Part shown: one piece after another, positions 45,201 through 54,409 of the stretch
Numbering within the stretch: the stretch's first letter is position 1
Layout: each line of letters opens with the position of its first letter
DNA from: CBDDIP01 sp965229005
Lineage (GTDB): Bacteria; Actinomycetota; Acidimicrobiia; Acidimicrobiales; Ilumatobacteraceae
Direction of reading: 5' to 3'
DNA: 64,000 bases
Assembly: GCA_965229005.1 (NCBI GenBank)
Contig: CBDDIP010000002.1
Location: 496,001-560,000 of the forward strand
Program-made: the position numbers and the translations under genes
Notes under the pieces: generated by a model
What the model was told of the DNA's origin: nothing
Database searches by the model: none
The model's input: only the letters and a program-made list of their open reading frames with translations

Positions 45201-45205
45201 CCGCC

Positions 45206-45799
45206 ATGGAGAACTACTACGACATCGCCTTCGGCCCTGCCGCCGTTCGTCACCAGACCGAGCGCGGCTCCGCACTGATGTACGCCGACGCGCAGGCACA
45301 GCAGCCGCCCGCATCGCTCGGTCCATCCGAGATCGAGTTCCTCACGGAGCGCGACAGCTTCTACCTCGCATCGGTCGGCGCCAACGGTTGGCCGTACGTG
45401 CAGCACCGCGGCGGCCCTTCGGGGTTCGTCCACGTCACCGGACCATCGCAGATCGCCTGGCTCGATCGGCCGGGCAACAAGCAGTACGTGTCGGCCGGCA
45501 ACCTCGACGACGACGGACGCGTGGCGATCATCGCCGTCGACTACCCGCGCCGGCGGCGGATGAAGCTGTACGGGCACGCCCGCTTCGTCACCGACCCGAC
45601 CCCGGAGCAGCTGGCCGCCGTTCACGCCGACGGGCGCAGCGAAGGTCTGGTGATCGTCGACGTCGTCGCCTTCGACTGGAACTGCCCGAAGCACATCACA
45701 CCTCGCTTCACCGAGGCCGAAGTGATCGCTGCGACAGAGCCGCTGCGTCAACGGATCGCCGAGCTGGAGGCGCAGCTCGCTGGGACGGCGTCCGCCTAG
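45206..45799 (+). CDS. Pyridoxamine 5'-phosphate oxidase-like flavoprotein
   Basis: 197 residues of the split-barrel FMN family. Seen are FLTERDSFYLASVGANGWPYVQHRGGP, GNKQYVSAGNL and VDYPRRRRMKLYGHARFV. The C-terminal NCPKHITPRFTEAEV is typical of the PPOX subgroup that ends with a short helical tail. The reaction is unknown; possible roles are F420- or FMN-dependent detoxification. It is under probable TetR control and converges on the MarR gene with six bases between stops. Confidence 0.87.
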   Translation: MENYYDIAFGPAAVRHQTERGSALMYADAQAQQPPASLGPSEIEFLTERDSFYLASVGANGWPYVQHRGGPSGFVHVTGPSQIAWLDRPGNKQYVSAGNLDDDGRVAIIAVDYPRRRRMKLYGHARFVTDPTPEQLAAVHADGRSEGLVIVDVVAFDWNCPKHITPRFTEAEVIAATEPLRQRIAELEAQLAGTASA

Positions 45800-45805
45800 A
45801 CGCTG

Positions 45806-46327
45806 CTAGAGGTCGATGGCTTCGACGGTGCGCAGGACGATGCGCAGCGCCCGCGCCAGGTCCTCCTGCTCGCCGTCGGTCAACGCCTGGGTCACCAGGC
45901 TCTCGTGCCGGTTGAACGACGGCATGATCGCGTTCACCGCAGCGCGGCCCTTCGCCGTGATCGACACGAGCACGCGTCGCCCGTCGGATGAGTCGTTCTT
46001 GCGTCGCAGCAGACCGCGTGCCTCGAGCGTCTTCATCACCCCGGTCAGCGTCGCCGCGGTCACGCCGGCCTCCGACGCCAACGAACGAGCGTCCATGTCG
46101 CCCCACACCCGCAGCACGAACAGCGTCGTGAACGCGCTCCACGACAGGTCGTGCTGGGCGAGCACGCCGTTCTCCATGTGGTTGCGCACCGCCGTCGCGG
46201 CACGGAAGATGTTCGAGACCGCAGCCAGCGATCGAAGATCGAGATCGAGATCGGTGAACGCCTGGCGCACGTTGCGCTCGGCGCGCACGAGGTCGCGGTC
46301 GTCGTCGCTGGCGAACAGGCGAGGCAT
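45806..46327 (-). CDS. MarR family regulator
   Basis: 173 residues. The winged helix shows LAQHDLSWSAFTTLFVLRVWG, MDARSLASEAGVTAATLTGVMKTLEARGLLRRK and the wing SSDGRRVLVSITAKG. Such regulators respond to small aromatic or oxidative signals. The gene follows the plsC-like gene on the same strand with 20 bases between, so they may share a transcript. Start ATG 46327. Confidence 0.87.
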   Translation of the reverse strand: MPRLFASDDDRDLVRAERNVRQAFTDLDLDLRSLAAVSNIFRAATAVRNHMENGVLAQHDLSWSAFTTLFVLRVWGDMDARSLASEAGVTAATLTGVMKTLEARGLLRRKNDSSDGRRVLVSITAKGRAAVNAIMPSFNRHESLVTQALTDGEQEDLARALRIVLRTVEAIDL

Positions 46328-46347
46328 CGCTGCCGCCGGTCGCTTGC

Positions 46348-47127
<780 letters not shown>

Positions 47128-47231
47128 CGGCGCACATCGTGGCACGCCGACGTGTCGCAACGCACCTGACGCCCTCGGCGGGCCTCAGACCATGTCTGAG
47201 CTGCGACGCAAGCGGGCACTAGCGTGCTCGA

Positions 47232-47663
47232 ATGGTGGCAGCGTCGGAATCGGTGGTCGCGGAGATGTTCGCTGCGGCAGTGGCCGTGCAACGCAACGCG
47301 CACGCCCCGTACTCGGGATTCCCCGTCGGTGCCGCCGTGCTGACGCCGAGCGGCTCGATCTTCGCCGGTTGCAACGTCGAGAACGCCGCCTACCCGCAGG
47401 GCTCGTGCGCCGAGGCCAGCGCCATCTCGGCGATGGTGTCGGCCGGTGAGCGTCAGATCGTGGCCGTGCTCACCGTGGCCAGCGGACCCGACGTCACCAC
47501 GTGCTGCGGCGGCTGCCGCCAACGCCTGCGCGAGTTCGCATCGCTCGACACGCCGATCTTCGCCGCCACCCCCGAGGGCGTGCAGGCGACCTTCACCCTC
47601 GATCAGCTCCTCCCGTTCTCGTTCGGACCGGAGAACCTGACCAACTTCCACCGGGATCCGTGA
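47232..47663 (+). CDS. cdd: Cytidine deaminase
   Basis: 143 residues, the size of tetrameric bacterial cytidine deaminases. Substrate-binding part NAHAPYSGFPVGAAVL and GCNVENAAYPQG are followed by the zinc site CAEASAI (Cys with catalytic Glu) and CCGGCRQ (the PCxxC motif with Cys for Pro). It recycles cytidine/deoxycytidine to uridine forms. No other nucleoside salvage genes adjoin it, though a nucleoside deoxyribosyltransferase lies at 51.6 kb. Confidence 0.93.
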   Translation: MVAASESVVAEMFAAAVAVQRNAHAPYSGFPVGAAVLTPSGSIFAGCNVENAAYPQGSCAEASAISAMVSAGERQIVAVLTVASGPDVTTCCGGCRQRLREFASLDTPIFAATPEGVQATFTLDQLLPFSFGPENLTNFHRDP

Positions 47664-47752
47664 ACCGAACCCGGATCGGCAACGTACACACCTCCGATCA
47701 CCACGTTCCGACGTGGGCGATCGCCAGATCACAGCAAACAAGGGGAGCACAC

Positions 47753-48178
47753 ATGAACCGCACCGGGATGCGCAAGGCACTTGCAGTCGCCGCACTCACC
47801 ACTCTCGGCCTCGCCGCCTGCAGCAGCGACGACGCCAAGGAGCCCGATGTGTCGTCGGCGCCGAGCGAGGCACCGTCGGGCACCGACGCACCGGCCGGCA
47901 CCGACGCCCCCGCGGGCACCGACGCCCCGGCCGGCGGCGACGCCACCGTCACGATCGAGAACTTCTCGTTCTCGATCCCGGCCGGCGTCACCGCGGGCAG
48001 CGAGGTCACCGTCACCAACGACGACGGCTTCGGCCACACGTTCACCGACAAGGGCGGGGCCTTCAAGGTCGACGTCGGCGGTGGCGACTCCGGCACGTTC
48101 ACGGCTCCCGCAGCCGGCACCTACTCGGTGTTCTGTGAGATCCACCCGTCGATGACCGGTGAGCTCACCGTCGGCTGA
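47753..48178 (+). CDS. Cupredoxin-domain lipoprotein
   Basis: 141-residue precursor. The lipobox is LGLAACSS (Cys near 23), then a repetitive GTDAPA linker (three repeats), then a plastocyanin-like domain. The copper ligands are His in GFGHTFTD and Cys, His, Met in FCEIHPSMTGEL. It should bind copper outside the membrane. The C-terminal end nearly matches that of the membrane protein at 17295, also at DNA level, which suggests a common source. GGGGAG precedes the ATG. Confidence 0.87.
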   Translation: MNRTGMRKALAVAALTTLGLAACSSDDAKEPDVSSAPSEAPSGTDAPAGTDAPAGTDAPAGGDATVTIENFSFSIPAGVTAGSEVTVTNDDGFGHTFTDKGGAFKVDVGGGDSGTFTAPAAGTYSVFCEIHPSMTGELTVG

Positions 48179-48228
48179 CCCTCGCCGATCCGCGGCTGGG
48201 GAAACTCGGGCCGCAGACAACCCACGAC

Positions 48229-49134
48229 GTGCCAGGCTCCTCGCTCGTGATCGAGGTGCCGGACGTCGTGCGCAACAAGGCTCACGCCGCCGGCGCGCAA
48301 CGATGGCTCGACGACCTGTCGGGCCTCGTTGACGCGCTGGCAGGCGAGTGGGGTCTGACGATCGGCCGCGTGTTCCAGGGCGCGACCGAGGCGTTGGTGC
48401 TCGACGTCGTGCAACGCGACGGCGTGGCCGCTGTGCTGAAGCTCCTCGTGCCGCGCGACGGCAGTGCCGCTCGGCACGAGTGCACCGTGCTGCGGTTGGC
48501 CGATGGTGACGGCTGTGTGCGCCTGCTCGACAGCGACGAGGCGCGCGGCGCGCTCCTGCTGGAGCGACTCGGGCCGTCGTTGGAGGAGCTGAGTCGGCCG
48601 TTCGACGAACGCCTGACGATCCTCACGGCCGTCGCCTCGGCGATGTGGCGACCCGCGCCCGACGCCGATCTGCCCACCGGCGCGGAGAAGGGTCGGTGGT
48701 TGATCGACAGCATCCTCCGCCTGTGGGAGGAGCTCGACCGGCCGTGCTCGGAGCGGGTGGTCGATCACGCGCTCGCCTGCGCCGAACGTCGGATCGCCGC
48801 GCACGACGACGAGCGCTCGGTGCTCGTCCATGGCGATGTGCACCAGTGGAACACGCTCCAGGCCGGCGACGGCTTCAAGCTCATCGACCCGGACGGTCTG
48901 CGCTGCGAAGCCGAGTACGACCTCGGGGTGATGATGCGCGAAGACCCCGAGGAGATGCTGCACGGCGACCCGTACGACCGAGCGCACCTGCTGGCGTCGT
49001 GGACCGGTCTCGACGCGACCGCGATCTGGGAGTGGGGCGTCGTCGAGCGCATCTCCACCGGGCTGATCGGCACCCAGGTCGGCCTGTCGCCGTGCGTCAC
49101 CATGCTGGCGGTCGCCGAGTTGATCGCCCCGTAA
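48229..49134 (+). CDS. Aminoglycoside/hydroxyurea antibiotic kinase family (APH(6)-like)
   Basis: 301 residues of the kinase fold. Seen are FQGATEALVLDVVQRDGVAAVLKLL (ATP-binding Lys), LLLERLGPSLEELSRP, the catalytic loop LVHGDVHQWNTLQAG and LIDPDGLRCEAEYDLGVMMRE, which is typical of the streptomycin-6-kinase family. Actual antibiotic resistance is not established; actinobacteria carry many such paralogues. The start is GTG 48229; the gene ends ten bases before the aminotransferase start. Confidence 0.8.
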   Translation: MPGSSLVIEVPDVVRNKAHAAGAQRWLDDLSGLVDALAGEWGLTIGRVFQGATEALVLDVVQRDGVAAVLKLLVPRDGSAARHECTVLRLADGDGCVRLLDSDEARGALLLERLGPSLEELSRPFDERLTILTAVASAMWRPAPDADLPTGAEKGRWLIDSILRLWEELDRPCSERVVDHALACAERRIAAHDDERSVLVHGDVHQWNTLQAGDGFKLIDPDGLRCEAEYDLGVMMREDPEEMLHGDPYDRAHLLASWTGLDATAIWEWGVVERISTGLIGTQVGLSPCVTMLAVAELIAP

Positions 49135-49144
49135 GGTTCCTCCC

Positions 49145-50320
49145 GTGGGCTCCGATCGACAGCCGTACCTGACCGCCAAGCTGCAGGGCTTCGGCACCAC
49201 CATCTTCGCCGAGATGACCGCGCTGGCCGCGGCCACCGGCAGCATCAACCTCGGGCAGGGGTTCCCCGACACCGACGGCCCCGCTGAGGTGCTCGACGCC
49301 GCGGTGGCCGCCATCCGTGGTGGCCAGAACCAGTACCCGCCCGGGCCGGGGATGGCCGTGCTGCGTGAGGCGATCGCTGCCCACCAGCAGCGCTTCTACG
49401 GCCTGACGTACGCGGCCGACGGCGAGGTGCTCGTCACCGCCGGCGCCACCGAGGCCTTGGCCGGCGCACTGCTCGGCCTGCTCGACACCGGCGACGAGGT
49501 GGTCCTCTTCGAGCCGATGTACGACAGCTACCAGGCCTGCATCGCGCTCGCCGGCGCGGCAGCGAAGCCGGTCACCCTGCGCCCGCCCGAGTACGCCTTC
49601 GACCCCGACGAACTGCGCGCCGCGATCACCCCGAAGACGAAGGTGCTGCTGCTCAACACGCCGCACAACCCGACCGGCAAGGTGTTCACGCGCGACGAGC
49701 TGCGACTGGTCGCCGACCTGGCGATCGAGCACGACCTGATCGTCCTCGCCGACGAGGTCTACGAGCACCTCGTGTTCGATGACGCGCATCACCTCCCGAT
49801 CGCCACCCTGCCGGGCATGTGGGAGCGCACGCTCTCGATCTCCAGCGGCGGCAAGACGTTCAACACCACGGGGTGGAAGATCGGCTGGCTGTGCGGCCCG
49901 GCCGCGTTGATCAACGCGGCGCGCAGTGCCAAGCAGTTCCTCACGTACGTCAACGGCGGTCCGTTCCAACCGGCGATCGCCGTCGGTCTCGGGCTGTCGG
50001 ACGAGTTCTTCCGCAACCTGGGCACCGACCTGCAGGCCAAGCGCGACCGCCTGCTGCCCGGCCTCGTCGATGCCGGGCTCGACGTCTACCCGACGCGCGG
50101 CACGTACTTCGTCACGGTCGACGTGCGGCCGGTGCGCGCCGACGGCGACGGCTACGCGTTCTGCCGAGCGCTCCCCGAGCAGTGCGGTGTGGTCGCCATC
50201 CCCAACGAGGTCTTCTACGCCAACCGCCACGAAGGACGGCACCTCGTGCGCTTCGCGTTCTGCAAGCGCCTCGAGGTCCTCGACGATGTGGTCGTCCGCC
50301 TCAAGACGCTGGCCTCCTAG
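49145..50320 (+). CDS. Class I/II aminotransferase (DapC/YbdL/KAT-like)
   Basis: 391-residue PLP enzyme. Features are LGQGFPDTDGP, NQYPPGPGMAVLREAIA, LNTPHNPTGKVF, ADEVYEHLVFD, the Schiff-base Lys in SSGGKTFNTTGWKIGW and the Arg in LVRFAFCKR. It matches glutamine- or methionine-using transaminases and actinobacterial DapC. The next gene, twenty bases on, is an omega-amidase-like nitrilase. That pairing favours the glutamine transaminase-omega-amidase route over lysine synthesis. Start GTG 49145. Confidence 0.87.
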   Translation: MGSDRQPYLTAKLQGFGTTIFAEMTALAAATGSINLGQGFPDTDGPAEVLDAAVAAIRGGQNQYPPGPGMAVLREAIAAHQQRFYGLTYAADGEVLVTAGATEALAGALLGLLDTGDEVVLFEPMYDSYQACIALAGAAAKPVTLRPPEYAFDPDELRAAITPKTKVLLLNTPHNPTGKVFTRDELRLVADLAIEHDLIVLADEVYEHLVFDDAHHLPIATLPGMWERTLSISSGGKTFNTTGWKIGWLCGPAALINAARSAKQFLTYVNGGPFQPAIAVGLGLSDEFFRNLGTDLQAKRDRLLPGLVDAGLDVYPTRGTYFVTVDVRPVRADGDGYAFCRALPEQCGVVAIPNEVFYANRHEGRHLVRFAFCKRLEVLDDVVVRLKTLAS

Positions 50321-50340
50321 TTCGCGCTTACGCTGACGGC

Positions 50341-51111
50341 ATGCGCGTTGCGGCTGTTCAGCACGACATCGTCTGGAACGATCGGCAGGCCAACTTCGAT
50401 CGGCTCGCACCGAAGATCGCCGCGGCCGCAGCGGGTGGTGCGGACCTGGTGCTGCTGACCGAGACGTTCTCCACGGGCTTCGTGGTCGACGGCGACTCGC
50501 TTGCCGAGCCCGAAGGCGGGCCGTCGTCGCAGTTCCTCGTGGCCCAAGCTGCCGAGCACGGGATGTGGGTGTGCGGGAGCTGCCCGGAGATCCCCGCCGG
50601 CTCCGACCCGCTCGACACCCGTCCGGCGAACAGCTTCGTCCTCGCCGGGCCGGACGGCACGGTGCACCGCTACCGCAAGATCCACCCGTTCACCTATGGC
50701 GGCGAGGACAAGGTCTTCCGCGCCGGCGACGAGTTGATCAACGTCGAGATCTGCGGGATGCGCGTCACGCCGCTCGTCTGCTACGACCTCCGCTTCGCCG
50801 ACGAGTTCTGGCAGATGGCGACGCGCACCGACGTGTACCTCGTCCCCGCCAACTGGCCGGGGTCGCGTCGGGCGCACTGGCAGGCGCTGCTCCAGGCGCG
50901 GGCGATCGAGAACCAGGCGTACGTCGTCGGCTGCAATCGCGTCGGCTCCGGCGGCGGGCTCGACTACGTCGGCGACAGCCGGATCATCGACCCGCTCGGC
51001 GAGCTCCTCGCCACCGGCTCGCAGGGCGAGACGACGCTCTTCGCCGACATCAGCGCCGACACCGTCGCCGCCACCCGAGCCCGCTTCCGCTTCCTCGACG
51101 ACCGCCGCTGA
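50341..51111 (+). CDS. Nitrilase-superfamily omega-amidase-like hydrolase
   Basis: 256 residues. The Glu-Lys-Cys triad is seen in LTETFSTG, YRKIHPF and LVCYDLRFADEF. GGEDKVFRAGDE and ENQAYVVGCNRVG match YafV/NIT2-type omega-amidases that hydrolyse 2-oxoglutaramate or 2-oxosuccinamate, products of glutamine/asparagine transaminases. It lies right after such a transaminase. Palindrome copy E starts three bases after its stop. Confidence 0.88.
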   Translation: MRVAAVQHDIVWNDRQANFDRLAPKIAAAAAGGADLVLLTETFSTGFVVDGDSLAEPEGGPSSQFLVAQAAEHGMWVCGSCPEIPAGSDPLDTRPANSFVLAGPDGTVHRYRKIHPFTYGGEDKVFRAGDELINVEICGMRVTPLVCYDLRFADEFWQMATRTDVYLVPANWPGSRRAHWQALLQARAIENQAYVVGCNRVGSGGGLDYVGDSRIIDPLGELLATGSQGETTLFADISADTVAATRARFRFLDDRR

Positions 51112-51113
51112 AT

Positions 51114-51156
51114 CTGGATGTCTGACAGCTCGAATGTCGAGCTGTCAGACATCCAG
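51114..51156. repeat. 43-nt palindrome, copy E
   Basis: Perfect 20-bp arms (left CTGGATGTCTGACAGCTCGA) and loop ATG (51134-51136). The outer 12 pairs match the other copies; the inner eight differ but stay paired, a compensatory pattern. It lies between the omega-amidase gene and the convergent acetyltransferase gene. Confidence 0.88.
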
Positions 51157-51164
51157 TTATGGGA

Positions 51165-51650
51165 TCAGGGGAGCTTCAGCTCGAGCATGCTGACTTCTCT
51201 GGCGCCGCCGTCGAGGACTTGTGTGCCGACCTCTCGGAACCCGATGGTGTGGTGGAACTGCAGCGAGGTCTCGTTGCGCGGCTTGGTGTTCACCTCGCAC
51301 AGCAGCACCGGTCGAACACCGGTGAAGCGCTGCACCAGTTCGGCGTAGAACGCCCGGCCGATGCCGAAGCGTCGGAAGTCGGCGCCGACGGCGATGCGAT
51401 CGAGGTAGACGAAGTCGGTGTAGCGCTTGCTGAACCAGCCGTAGTTGTAGCTGGCGTAGTCCTCGCCCGGGCCGTAGACGAAGCAGAACCCGGCGAACTG
51501 CCCGTCGACCTCGGCGGTCAACGCGGCGACGGCAAAGCAGTGCAGCCGGGCGATCTCGGCAGCGTCGAGCTCGTTCACCGCGGGGATGTTGGCGTTGTTC
51601 AACGCCAGTGCGGCCGGCAGGTCGGCCACTGTCGTGTCGCGAACGATCAT
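51165..51650 (-). CDS. GNAT family N-acetyltransferase
   Basis: 161 residues. Seen are RDTTVADLPAALALNNANIPAVNELD, FVYLDRIAVGADFRRFGIGRAFYAELV (acetyl-CoA loop RRFGIG) and CEVNTKPRNETSLQFHHTIGFREVGTQ. The first stretch is typical of COG3818-like acetyltransferases. Its start overlaps the stop of the nucleoside deoxyribosyltransferase gene (ATGA), placing it last in a six-gene unit running back to 55995. Confidence 0.87.
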   Translation of the reverse strand: MIVRDTTVADLPAALALNNANIPAVNELDAAEIARLHCFAVAALTAEVDGQFAGFCFVYGPGEDYASYNYGWFSKRYTDFVYLDRIAVGADFRRFGIGRAFYAELVQRFTGVRPVLLCEVNTKPRNETSLQFHHTIGFREVGTQVLDGGAREVSMLELKLP

Positions 51651-52069
51651 GACGCACCCTCGGCGGCGAACTCCTGCAGCGCGGAGCGCAGCTCGTCCAG
51701 CGATCGGACCATGCGGTGCAACGAGCACTCGATCATCAGGTTGACCACCTCGTCGTTGAACCGGCGTCGCCAATCGGTGTGCAGCCCGATGAGGTGCTTG
51801 CCGCTGGCGAACGCGTAGCCGAGCTCCCACGCCGTGCCGTCGTCGGTGGTGATCCCGTTGAGGTTGGCCACCACCACGTCGCACTCGTCGATGCCACGTT
51901 TGTCGTTGGCGTAGATCTCGGCGACGTTGTCCTGCGTCTTGGTCGGGTTGTCGCGGTGCGGCAGGAAGGTGGTGAACCCCTCCGACGCGACCAGCTCTTC
52001 GATGTGCTCGATGAACCACCGCTCGCCCTCGTCGAACAACGGCCCTGCGACGTACGCCTTCAGCGTCAT
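51647..52069 (-). CDS. Nucleoside 2-deoxyribosyltransferase family protein
   Basis: 140 residues. The fold markers are YVAGPLFDEGERWF at the start, FLPHRDNPT, the catalytic-Glu-containing DDGTAWELGYAFASGK and the acidic DVVVANLNG. It exchanges bases on 2'-deoxyribonucleosides or hydrolyses nucleotide N-glycosidic bonds. ATGA overlaps on both sides couple it to a CoA-transferase gene before and an acetyltransferase gene after, an unexpected setting for this enzyme. Confidence 0.87.
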   Translation of the reverse strand: MTLKAYVAGPLFDEGERWFIEHIEELVASEGFTTFLPHRDNPTKTQDNVAEIYANDKRGIDECDVVVANLNGITTDDGTAWELGYAFASGKHLIGLHTDWRRRFNDEVVNLMIECSLHRMVRSLDELRSALQEFAAEGAS

Positions 52070-53247
52070 GTGCTCCTGCTTCCTGTGTCGCCGGTCCTGG
52101 CTCCCCAGCCGGCTGATCTGATCTCGTCACCATCGGCGTCGAGGCCGCGACCCTGCCAGCGCACCGACCCCGGCGTGCGGCTGAGCTTGGCCACGAGTCC
52201 CTGCATCGGCGTGCCGTCCACCTCGATGATCGCCTCGCGCGCGGCGTAGTGCGGGTCGACGCTGATGTCGGCCATGTCCATCACCGGGCCGATCGCCGCC
52301 TGAGCGTCGGTGAACGCTTGCAGGACGTCGGCCTGTGAACGCGCCGCGCACCACTCGACCATCAGCGCTTCGAGTGCGTCTCGGTTCGCCGCGCGCGCCG
52401 AGAACGTGGTGAAGCGCTCGTCGCCGTCGACACCGAGCAGTCGCAGCACTCGCGCCGCCACCGAGTCGCTCGACGTCGACACACCGACCCACTTGCCGTC
52501 GGCGCAGCGATACGTGCCACGGGGAACGGTGTACGGCAGGCCGGCGCCGAGTCGCGGCTGCATCTCGCCGGTCAGCTCGTACAGCGACGTCAACGGACCC
52601 ATCAACTGGAACAGGCTCTCCAGGAGACTGGCGTCGACCACCTGCCCGACGCCGCTGCGCAACGCGACCATCGTCGCGAACGCGGCGACGAGCCCGGTGA
52701 CCTCGTCGGTCAGTGCGATCGCCGGCAGCATCGGCTGGCCGCCCGGCACGCCGCTGATCGAGGCCAACCCGGACATCGTCTCGGCGATCGTGGCGAAGCC
52801 CGCGCGCGACGCGTACGGGCCTGTCTGTCCGAATCCGGTGACGCGGGTGATGATCAGCTTCGGGTTCAACGCCAGCAGGTCGTCGGGCCCGAGTCCGAGT
52901 CGCTCCAACGTGCCGGGCCGGAAGTTCTCGACGACGACGTCGGCCTCAGCGACCAGGCGACGCAGCACCGCAAGATCGCCGTCGTCCTTGAGGTCCAGCG
53001 CGATCGTCCGCTTGTTGCGGTTGACCACCTTCCACCACAGGCCCTCACCGTCGCGCGGGTCGCGCCAGGCCATGTTGCGCAGGCTGTCGCCGCCGTCGGG
53101 CCGTTCGACCTTGATCACCTCGGCGCCGAAGTCGGCGAAGTAGCGGGCGCAATTGGGGCCGGCCAGCACGGTGCTGAGGTCGATGACGCGGATGTCCGCC
53201 AGTGGTCCGTTGCCGTGCTCGGTTGCCGGCTCGTTCGTCGTGCTCAT
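52066..53247 (-). CDS. CaiB/BaiF class III CoA-transferase
   Basis: 393 residues. Seen are VIDLSTVLAGPNCARYFADFGAEVIKVERP, NRNKRTIALDLK, VVVENFRPGTLERLGLG and VTGFGQTGPYASRAGF. The catalytic Asp is expected at VVDASLLESLF. It moves CoA between carboxylic acids. The gene starts by ATGA overlap with the aminotransferase gene. Substrate cannot be inferred. Confidence 0.9.
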   Translation of the reverse strand: MSTTNEPATEHGNGPLADIRVIDLSTVLAGPNCARYFADFGAEVIKVERPDGGDSLRNMAWRDPRDGEGLWWKVVNRNKRTIALDLKDDGDLAVLRRLVAEADVVVENFRPGTLERLGLGPDDLLALNPKLIITRVTGFGQTGPYASRAGFATIAETMSGLASISGVPGGQPMLPAIALTDEVTGLVAAFATMVALRSGVGQVVDASLLESLFQLMGPLTSLYELTGEMQPRLGAGLPYTVPRGTYRCADGKWVGVSTSSDSVAARVLRLLGVDGDERFTTFSARAANRDALEALMVEWCAARSQADVLQAFTDAQAAIGPVMDMADISVDPHYAAREAIIEVDGTPMQGLVAKLSRTPGSVRWQGRGLDADGDEIRSAGWGARTGDTGSRST

Positions 53248-54392
53248 GGCCGCCAGTGTTGCAATCGAGTGCATGCCTGGACCATTACGTCGGCGGTGCC
53301 GGCGTAGCTGAAGCGGACGAAGCGGTGGCCGTTGGTGAGGTCGAAGTCGAGCCCGGGTGTGGCCGCGATGTCGAGCTCGTCCAGCCACCGGCCGCACAGG
53401 GCGAACGAGTCATCGGTGAGGTGGGAGACGTCGGCGTAGACGTAGAACGCGCCATCCGCCTCAGCGTGACGATCGATGCCGGCAGCGGTGAGCCCGTCGA
53501 CGAGCAGCGCACGGTTGCCGCGGTAGCGAGCCACGTGTGCGTCGAGCTCGTCGGCGGCGTCGAGCGCGGCGAGGCCGGCGATCTGGCTGACGTGCGGCGC
53601 GCAGATGTACAGGTTCTGCTGCAACCGCTCGACCGCGCCGCGCAGGTGCGGCGGCACGACGATCCACCCCAACCGCCAACCGGTCATCGAGAAGTACTTC
53701 GAGAAGCTGTTGATCACCACGGCCGATGGATCGCGGCCGACGACGGACGGCGCCGGGCCGTCGAAGGTGATCCCGTGGTAGATCTCGTCGGCGATCAGCT
53801 GCGTGCCGTGCGCCGCACACCAGCCGATCACGACGTCCAACGCGTCGATGTCGAGCACGGTGCCCGTCGGGTTCGAGGGCGAGGCGACGATCAGCCCGTC
53901 GAGTGGACCGGCAGCATCGAGCAGTTCGGTCGTCGGCGCCCACCGGGTGGATGCGTCGACGGGGATCGGCACCGGTGTGATGCCGAGCGCCAGCAACGTG
54001 TTGCGGTAGCACGGGTAGCCGGGCTCGAGGATGCCGACGCGGTCACCCGCGTCGAACGCGGCGAGGAAGGCGATCGTGAAGCCGGCACTCGCGCCGCCGA
54101 CGATGGTGATGTCGTCGGGCGAGACCTCCACGCCGTGCAGCCCGGCGTAACGGTGCCCGATCCGCTTGCGCAGCGGCAGCAGACCGGGGGCGTTGGTGTA
54201 GCCCATCGAGTCGCCGGCGGCGAGCAGGCGAGCGACCGCGTCGCGAGCGACCATCGGCGCAGGCGTCGACGGTTGGCCGACCTCGAGATGCAGCACGGGA
54301 TGACCGGCGGCCTCGCGATCGGCAGCGGCGCGGGCCATCGCCATCGCGTGGAACGGCGGGACTGCCGCGGCGCGCAGCGCTTCGTGCAGCAC
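53244..54392 (-). CDS. Class I/II pyridoxal-phosphate aminotransferase
   Basis: 382 residues. Seen are LHLEVGQPSTPAP, GYTNAPGLLPLRKRI, SPSNPTGTVLD, ADEIYHGITFD, the PLP Lys in INSFSKYFSMTGWRLGW and the Arg in RFVRFSYAG. The FSK and EIYH features are those of aspartate- or alanine-type aminotransferases of subgroup I gamma. GTG 54392 is the chosen start; it lies 17 bases after the stop of the TIGR03083-type gene. Substrate unknown. Confidence 0.87.
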   Translation of the reverse strand: MLHEALRAAAVPPFHAMAMARAAADREAAGHPVLHLEVGQPSTPAPMVARDAVARLLAAGDSMGYTNAPGLLPLRKRIGHRYAGLHGVEVSPDDITIVGGASAGFTIAFLAAFDAGDRVGILEPGYPCYRNTLLALGITPVPIPVDASTRWAPTTELLDAAGPLDGLIVASPSNPTGTVLDIDALDVVIGWCAAHGTQLIADEIYHGITFDGPAPSVVGRDPSAVVINSFSKYFSMTGWRLGWIVVPPHLRGAVERLQQNLYICAPHVSQIAGLAALDAADELDAHVARYRGNRALLVDGLTAAGIDRHAEADGAFYVYADVSHLTDDSFALCGRWLDELDIAATPGLDFDLTNGHRFVRFSYAGTADVMVQACTRLQHWRP

Positions 54393-54409
54393 GGTCGGCC
54401 GAACCTCGC

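Noticed and set aside
48229..49134. Reporting a streptomycin resistance gene
   Set aside because: The kinase family match is clear, but many environmental actinobacterial members have no shown antibiotic substrate.
49145..50320. Naming the aminotransferase DapC
   Set aside because: The adjacent omega-amidase-like gene favours a glutamine transaminase role; the two groups are hard to split by sequence alone.
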